64,000 bases of DNA from JAGWAJ01 sp026707615 (lineage in GTDB: Bacteria > Acidobacteriota > Vicinamibacteria > Vicinamibacterales > UBA8438), in the NCBI GenBank assembly GCA_965207595.1, contig CBDBMW010000013.1, positions 124,001 to 188,000 of the forward strand, in the 5' to 3' direction. Below the pieces are notes generated by a model. That model did not search any database. It was not told where the DNA came from and saw nothing but the letters and a program-made list of their open reading frames with translations. Below, piece by piece: positions 59,470 through 64,000 of this stretch. Made by a program: the position numbers and the translations under genes. Every line of letters starts with the position of its first letter. Positions within the stretch are counted from its first letter, which is position 1.

Positions 59470-61293
59470 TCAGGGCTCGGCGGTCGCCGAGGCGGTCGAG
59501 CCCGCGGGCACCCAGGCCGGGGTGCCCTCCTCCCACCGGTTGTCGGTCAGGGCGCGCTGCCCGGAGCCGTCGGCGTCCATGATGAAGAGCTCGCCGTAGG
59601 CCTGCGGGATGTCCGAGAGCGGCGCCTCGTCCTTGAAGCCGTAGCGCGAGCTGCTGAACAGGATGTGGGTGCCGTCGGCGGACCATGCCGGGTGGGAGTC
59701 GTTGCCGGGGGCGGTGGTCAGCCGCCGGAGATCGGTCCCGTCGGGCCGGATGGTGAAGATGTCGAAGTCGCCGTCGGCCAGCCGGCTGAAGACGATGCGG
59801 TCGCCGCGGGGCGACCAGCCGGGGAAGTTGTCGTAGTCGGTCGTGAGCGTGCGGACCGCGCCGTCGGCGAGGGTCACGATGCGCAGGCCGCCCGCCATGT
59901 CCGTCCAGTAGCGGTAGACGACCTCGGTCCCGTCGGGGGAGAAGCTCGGGAAGCCCGCGTTCCCCGGTCCGCTGGTGATTGCACGCGCGCCGGACCCGTC
60001 GGCGCGCACGAGCATCACGCGACCCGGACGCGTGCGCGCGAGAAAGTAGTTGCCCATCCCGAACACGATCCACTCGCCGTCGGGCGACCACTGCGGGCTC
60101 ATCACCGATCCGTCGCCGCGAAAGATGCGCCGCGGCTCGCCGCCGTCGGTGTTCCAGACGGCGAGCGAGGTCCGGTCGTCAGGTCGGCCGCGTCCGGTCC
60201 GCTCGCTGACGACGAGCCGGCGGCCGTCCGGCGATACGGCGGGGAACCCGCTGGCGTAGCGCAGATCGAGAGCGGCGTCGATGCCCTGCAGCTTCTCGCC
60301 CGGGGCGCGGGGGCGGGCGATGGTCGCGATCGGGCCCCGCTGGAAGACGACCCGCGCGCCGTCGCGGGTCCACGACGGATTGCCGATGTCGCCCGTGGCG
60401 CCCGTGCTTCCGTCGCTGAAGGTGAGCGCGGCGGACGAGCCCGACTTCGCCAGGTAGCCCACCCGATCCGGGCCCACGAACTGCGGTGAGAGCTTCAGTC
60501 CCCGCCCCGTCGCGTGCACCGTGCGGTCGCCGGTGGCGACGTCGACAGACACGATCCGGGAGTCGACGCCGGCTTGGTCCGGCAACCACCGGGCGCGGAA
60601 CGTGTCGGCGACCGCGACCTCGTAGAAGACGAGACGCCGGCCGTCGGCCGACCACTTGGGGGACCCGGACAGGTGCCCGTCCGCGGTGAGTCGGCGGACT
60701 CCCCCGCCGTCCGTGCGCATGACGTGGACGCTCGCCTCGTGGACGTGCTCCCAGCGACCCGCCGCGAACCGCGGGGCCTTCCCCCGGTCGGACGAGAAGG
60801 CCAGCATGCTGCCGTCCGGGGACCAGCTCGGCCGGTAGTCGCTGCCCGGCGCTCGGGTCGCGTTCCGCACGGAGCCGGTCCCGAGGTCGAGCAGATGGAT
60901 GTCGGTCGAGCCCGTCTCGCGGGTCGACACGAACGCCAGCGTGCGGTTGTCCGGAGACAGGGCGGCCTGGTCGTCGAAGGCAGGATGGTCCGTCAGGCGC
61001 TCGAGCCCCGTCCCGTCGGTGCGCACCCGGAAGATGTCGGCGGAGCCGTGGCGCTCGGACGTGAAGATCACCCAGGCGCCGTCGGCCGAGAACGAGGCGT
61101 TGTAGTCGCGCTCGGATCCGGCGACCAGCTTCCGGGGGTTGCTCCCGTCGCCGTCGGCGATCATCAGCGCCGACTCGGTCGGGCTCCACTGGTCGACGAA
61201 GATCCGCTCCTGGGCGACGGCCGCACCCGCGAGGGCGAGCAACGTCGCTGCCCCCGCCATCACCGCCATGGACATCCTTCTCATCCGGCTCAT
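59470..61293 (-). CDS. PD40/TolB-like beta-propeller protein, secreted
   Basis: A 607-residue exported protein (signal peptide VMAGAATLLALAGAAVAQ) made of about twelve PD40/WD40-like repeats, each with an S-PDG or ADG turn: NASFSADGAWVIFTSERHGS, RPSWSPDGSMLAFSSDRG, SPKWSADGRRLVFYEV, PQWSPDGEWIVFGMGN, FPGWSPRGDRIVFSRLADGD and HPAWSADGTHILFSSSRYGF. The number is enough for two propellers, as in TolB-type or peptidase-propeller proteins, but no C-terminal enzyme domain is attached. It probably binds peptides or carbohydrates at the envelope. ATG 61293 lies six bases after GGAGGG. Confidence 0.88.
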   Translation of the reverse strand: MSRMRRMSMAVMAGAATLLALAGAAVAQERIFVDQWSPTESALMIADGDGSNPRKLVAGSERDYNASFSADGAWVIFTSERHGSADIFRVRTDGTGLERLTDHPAFDDQAALSPDNRTLAFVSTRETGSTDIHLLDLGTGSVRNATRAPGSDYRPSWSPDGSMLAFSSDRGKAPRFAAGRWEHVHEASVHVMRTDGGGVRRLTADGHLSGSPKWSADGRRLVFYEVAVADTFRARWLPDQAGVDSRIVSVDVATGDRTVHATGRGLKLSPQFVGPDRVGYLAKSGSSAALTFSDGSTGATGDIGNPSWTRDGARVVFQRGPIATIARPRAPGEKLQGIDAALDLRYASGFPAVSPDGRRLVVSERTGRGRPDDRTSLAVWNTDGGEPRRIFRGDGSVMSPQWSPDGEWIVFGMGNYFLARTRPGRVMLVRADGSGARAITSGPGNAGFPSFSPDGTEVVYRYWTDMAGGLRIVTLADGAVRTLTTDYDNFPGWSPRGDRIVFSRLADGDFDIFTIRPDGTDLRRLTTAPGNDSHPAWSADGTHILFSSSRYGFKDEAPLSDIPQAYGELFIMDADGSGQRALTDNRWEEGTPAWVPAGSTASATAEP

Positions 61294-61396
61294 CCGGCCC
61301 TCCATTCGACCGGCCCATTCTACGGGCAAGGCGGAGCTCGCGCCGCGGAACTCCACGGGCGTTGCGTTCTGCGGCGCAAGCTTCTAGAATGCCCCG

Positions 61397-63811
61397 ATGC
61401 GACACATGATGCCCGGGGGTCCGTGCGGGCGTGGGGTCGTGTCCGCGGGGCTGGCAACGGCCCTGGTCGGCGGTCTGCTCGCGGTGCCTGCCGCGGCGCA
61501 GTCGGCCGGGGGGGAGTCGCCGGCCACGGCAGCCGTGTCGGCGCCGGCGACCGAGAGCCGGCAGTTGATCGGCCGCTACTGCATCACCTGCCACAACGAG
61601 CGGCTCGAGACGGCGGGCCTCAACCTGGAGGCATTCGACGTCGCCCACGTCAGCGACGGCGCCGAGACGTGGGAGAAGGTCATCCAGAAGCTCCGGACGG
61701 CGACGATGCCGCCGTCCAACCGGCCCCAGCCGCCGCCGTCCGAGCGGCTGGCGATGATCGAGTGGCTGGAGACCTCGCTCGACGCGGCCGCTGCCGCGAG
61801 CCCCAACCCGGGCAGAACGGAAACGCTGCGACGGCTGAACCGCACGGAGTACCAGAACGCCATCCGGGATCTGCTGGCGCTCGACGTCGATGCGACTTCG
61901 CTGCTGCTGCCGGACGAGAGCGGCCACGGGTTCGACAACGTCACGGTGGGCAATCTGGCGCCCGCTCTTCTCGATCGCTACATCTCCGCCGCGCGCAAGA
62001 TCAGCCGCCTGGCCGTCGGGGCGGGCGCCACCTCGCTCGAGGCCGAGGTGATCCGCGTCCCGCCGGACACGACGCAGGAAGCGCACGTCCCGGGGCTGCC
62101 GCTCGGCACGCGCGGCGGCGTGCTCGTGACGCACACCTTCGCCCACGACGGCGACTACGACATCCAGGTGCGGCTGGCGCGCAACCGCACCGGCAACATC
62201 GGCGGCCTGCGCGACCCGCGCCCCCACGAGATGGAGGTGCTGCTCGACCGGCGGCCGATCGCGGCGTTCACCATTCAGCGGCCGGAGGACCGGGACGACG
62301 CGCTGCTCGACAGCAACCTCACGGTCCGCGTGCCCGTCACGGCCGGCCCCCACGAGCTCGGTGTGACCTTCGTCCGCGATGCCGGGTCGCTCCTCGAGAC
62401 GGAGCGCCAGCCGCTGCAGTCGCATTTCAACGAGACGCGGCATCCCCGCCAGACCCCCGCCGTCTACCAGGTGACGATCACCGGGCCGTACGACCCGCGC
62501 GGCGTCGGGGACACGCCGAGCCGGGAGCGGCTCTTCGTCTGCCGCCCGGCCGGTCCCGACGACGAGGAGCCGTGCGCGCGGGAGATTCTCGGCACCCTGA
62601 TGCGGCGCGCCTACCGGCGGCCGGTGACGGCCGACGACTTGGCCGGTCCGCTCGACTTCTACCGGACGGCGCGGGCCGGCGGCGACTTCGACGCCGGCAT
62701 CGAGCGGGCCCTGGCCGCCGTGCTCATCAATCCGGAGTTCCTCTTTCGCGTGGAGCTCGATCCGGCCGACGCGGAGCCCGGAGAGGCGTACCGCATCAGC
62801 GATCTGGAGCTCGCGTCCCGGCTGTCGTTCTTCCTCTGGAGCAGCATCCCGGACGACGAGCTGCTCGACGCCGCCACCCGCGGCGAGCTGAGACGGCCCG
62901 ACGAGCTGGAGCGGCAGACGCGGCGGATGCTGGCCGACCCGCGCTCGTTCAACCTGGCGACCAACTTCGCCGGGCAGTGGCTGCAGCTTCGCAACCTGGC
63001 GGCGCTCAGCCCCAACACGCGGCTCTATCCCGACTTCGACGACAACCTGCGGCAGGCGTTCCGCGAGGAGACCGAGCGCTTCTTCGACAGCGTCGTCCGG
63101 GACGGGGGCGCGGTCGCCGACCTGCTCGACGCCGACTACACCTTCCTGAACGAGCGACTGGCCAAGCACTACGGCATCCCGAGCGTCTACGGCACCCGCA
63201 TGCGGCGGGTCGAGCTCGGTGAGGACAGCCGCCGCGGGGGGCTCCTGCGCCACGGCAGCATCCTCTCCGTCACCTCGTACGCGACGCGCACCTCGCCGGT
63301 GATCCGGGGCGTCTGGGTCCTCTCCAACGTCTTCGGCGCCCCGCCGCCGCCACCGCTGCCGAACGTCCCCGCGCTCGAGGAGAACGAGGTGGCGGCGAAT
63401 CTCCCGATGCGCGAGCGGCTCGCCGCGCACCGCGCCAACCCCGTCTGCGCCAACTGCCACCGGACGATCGACCCGGTCGGCTTCGCCCTCGAGAACTTCG
63501 ACGCGCTCGGCCGCTGGCGCGACCACGAGGGCGACACCGCCTCCATCGACGTATCGGGGGGGCTCCCCGGGGTCGGAGAGTTCGATGGCATCGAGGGGCT
63601 CGAAACCGGGTTGCTGAGCCGCCCGGATCTCTTCGCCGGCACGATCACGGAGAAGCTGCTGACCTTCGCCCTCGGGCGCGGCGTCGAGCACTACGACCAG
63701 CCGGCCGTCCGCCGCATCCTGCGCGAGACCGAGCCGGAGGGCTACCGCCTGTCGTCGCTCATCGTGGGCATCGTGAAGAGTGTTCCGTTTCAGATGAGGA
63801 GAGCGTCATGA
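61397..63811 (+). CDS. DUF1592/DUF1588/DUF1585/DUF1595/DUF1587 heme protein, copy 2
   Basis: An 804-residue paralogue of the 46507 gene with the same domain order: signal peptide, CITCH heme motif (Cys62, Cys65, His66), RLNRTEYQNAIRDLLALDVD, a beta-rich domain, MRRAYRRPVTADDLAGPLDF, LASRLSFFLWSSIPDDELLD, YTFLNERLAKHYGIPSVYGT, a CANCH heme motif and LGRGVEHYDQPAVRRILRET. It is about 40 residues shorter and clearly diverged, so the duplication is old. Its last four bases overlap the start of a DUF1552 gene (ATGA), whereas the first cassette has a 19-base gap. Confidence 0.92.
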   Translation: MRHMMPGGPCGRGVVSAGLATALVGGLLAVPAAAQSAGGESPATAAVSAPATESRQLIGRYCITCHNERLETAGLNLEAFDVAHVSDGAETWEKVIQKLRTATMPPSNRPQPPPSERLAMIEWLETSLDAAAAASPNPGRTETLRRLNRTEYQNAIRDLLALDVDATSLLLPDESGHGFDNVTVGNLAPALLDRYISAARKISRLAVGAGATSLEAEVIRVPPDTTQEAHVPGLPLGTRGGVLVTHTFAHDGDYDIQVRLARNRTGNIGGLRDPRPHEMEVLLDRRPIAAFTIQRPEDRDDALLDSNLTVRVPVTAGPHELGVTFVRDAGSLLETERQPLQSHFNETRHPRQTPAVYQVTITGPYDPRGVGDTPSRERLFVCRPAGPDDEEPCAREILGTLMRRAYRRPVTADDLAGPLDFYRTARAGGDFDAGIERALAAVLINPEFLFRVELDPADAEPGEAYRISDLELASRLSFFLWSSIPDDELLDAATRGELRRPDELERQTRRMLADPRSFNLATNFAGQWLQLRNLAALSPNTRLYPDFDDNLRQAFREETERFFDSVVRDGGAVADLLDADYTFLNERLAKHYGIPSVYGTRMRRVELGEDSRRGGLLRHGSILSVTSYATRTSPVIRGVWVLSNVFGAPPPPPLPNVPALEENEVAANLPMRERLAAHRANPVCANCHRTIDPVGFALENFDALGRWRDHEGDTASIDVSGGLPGVGEFDGIEGLETGLLSRPDLFAGTITEKLLTFALGRGVEHYDQPAVRRILRETEPEGYRLSSLIVGIVKSVPFQMRRAS

Positions 63812-64000
63812 TCATCACGAAGAAGGCCCTTCCCCGGCGGACGTTCCTGCGGGGGATGCAGGCCGCCCTGGCGCTGCCCCTGCTCGACGCGATGGTCCCC
63901 GCCGCGACCGCGCTGGCCCGGACGCCGGCCCGGCCGATCTCCCGTCTGGGCTTCGTGTTCATCCCCATGGGATGCGACCACGGCCGCTGGACGCCGTCGG
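63808..64000 (+). CDS. DUF1552 family protein, copy 2 (partial)
   Basis: The first 64 codons of a DUF1552 gene that runs off the right edge. It has a twin-arginine-like leader (ALPRRTFLRGMQAALALPLL, then DAM) and the mature start SRLGFVFIPMGCDHGRWTP, homologous to FYVPNGMAMPYWTP of copy 1. ATGA overlap with the upstream heme protein gene implies translational coupling. The residue after the conserved Gly is Cys where copy 1 has Met, so the two copies may differ in substrate. Confidence 0.88.
   Translation, partial: MIITKKALPRRTFLRGMQAALALPLLDAMVPAATALARTPARPISRLGFVFIPMGCDHGRWTPS

Noticed and set aside
60179..63691. Long minus-strand frame across the second DUF1592 gene
   Set aside because: Antisense shadow of a clear plus-strand gene with heme motifs; no recognisable domain of its own.
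1..64000. CRISPR array, tRNA or rRNA gene
   Set aside because: I found no regularly spaced repeats, and nothing I could fold into a tRNA cloverleaf or match to rRNA; a dedicated scan would be needed to exclude a tRNA fully.

Overview
The window is about 64 kb of very GC-rich (roughly 70%) bacterial chromosome, densely coding, with many divergent and convergent gene pairs. The gene set suggests an uncultured Acidobacteriota, most likely a Vicinamibacteria-like lineage: secreted PQQ quinoproteins, secreted amidohydrolases, DUF1592/DUF1588/DUF1585-type heme proteins paired with DUF1552 proteins, PD40 propellers, a LytS/LytT pair and an IS1380 element. This placement is inferred from gene content; no rRNA or ribosomal marker is present.

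Layout. 1-4.2 kb: partial secreted protein, acetamidase/formamidase, SAP-domain protein, sodium:solute symporter. 4.2-6.7 kb: a graveyard holding a DUF5131 stub, an intact lower-GC SDR, a frameshifted secreted repeat-domain protein and a histidine-kinase relic with two internal deletions. 6.7-13.1 kb: PQQ dehydrogenase, two LiaF-like proteins followed by an overlapping LytS/LytT two-component pair, and an exported HpaI-type aldolase. 13.2-22.1 kb: an NCS2 purine-type permease overlapping a giant amidohydrolase-quinoprotein-amidohydrolase fusion, a MazEF-type module and a large secreted alpha/beta hydrolase. 22.3-27.1 kb: RND efflux adaptor and pump. 27.2-28.3 kb: a redoxin/DsbD-alpha protein interrupted by an in-frame TGA that reads best as selenocysteine. 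28.3-38 kb: an accessory region with a complete IS1380 element (4-bp target duplication), a GIY-YIG-like/DUF7662/PIN toxin-antitoxin operon, a DUF222-HNH protein, a TonB relic, an orphan HigA and two tandem PD-(D/E)XK paralogues, one with a degraded active site. 38-44 kb: a TetR-controlled ABC exporter operon (LolA-like protein, two FtsX/MacB-type permeases, ATPase, barrel-like protein), followed by a Ca/Na antiporter. 45-64 kb: secreted and envelope oxidative-metabolism genes, including two DUF1592+DUF1552 cassettes, an ankyrin protein coupled to a second probable selenoprotein (AhpD-like, CxxU) and two DUF6644 membrane proteins, an epoxide hydrolase, a cytochrome c/copper-monooxygenase-like protein and a PD40 propeller.

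The strongest unusual signals are: (1) two independent in-frame TGA codons that replace one cysteine of a redox CxxC motif, each followed at the right distance by a hairpin of the bacterial SECIS type, so two selenoproteins that ordinary gene calling would split; (2) the triple-enzyme fusion with three apparently intact modules; (3) the three-gene toxin-antitoxin operon, whose antitoxin joins a DUF7662 domain to a VapB-like tail; (4) the tandem nuclease pair with one probable pseudo-nuclease.
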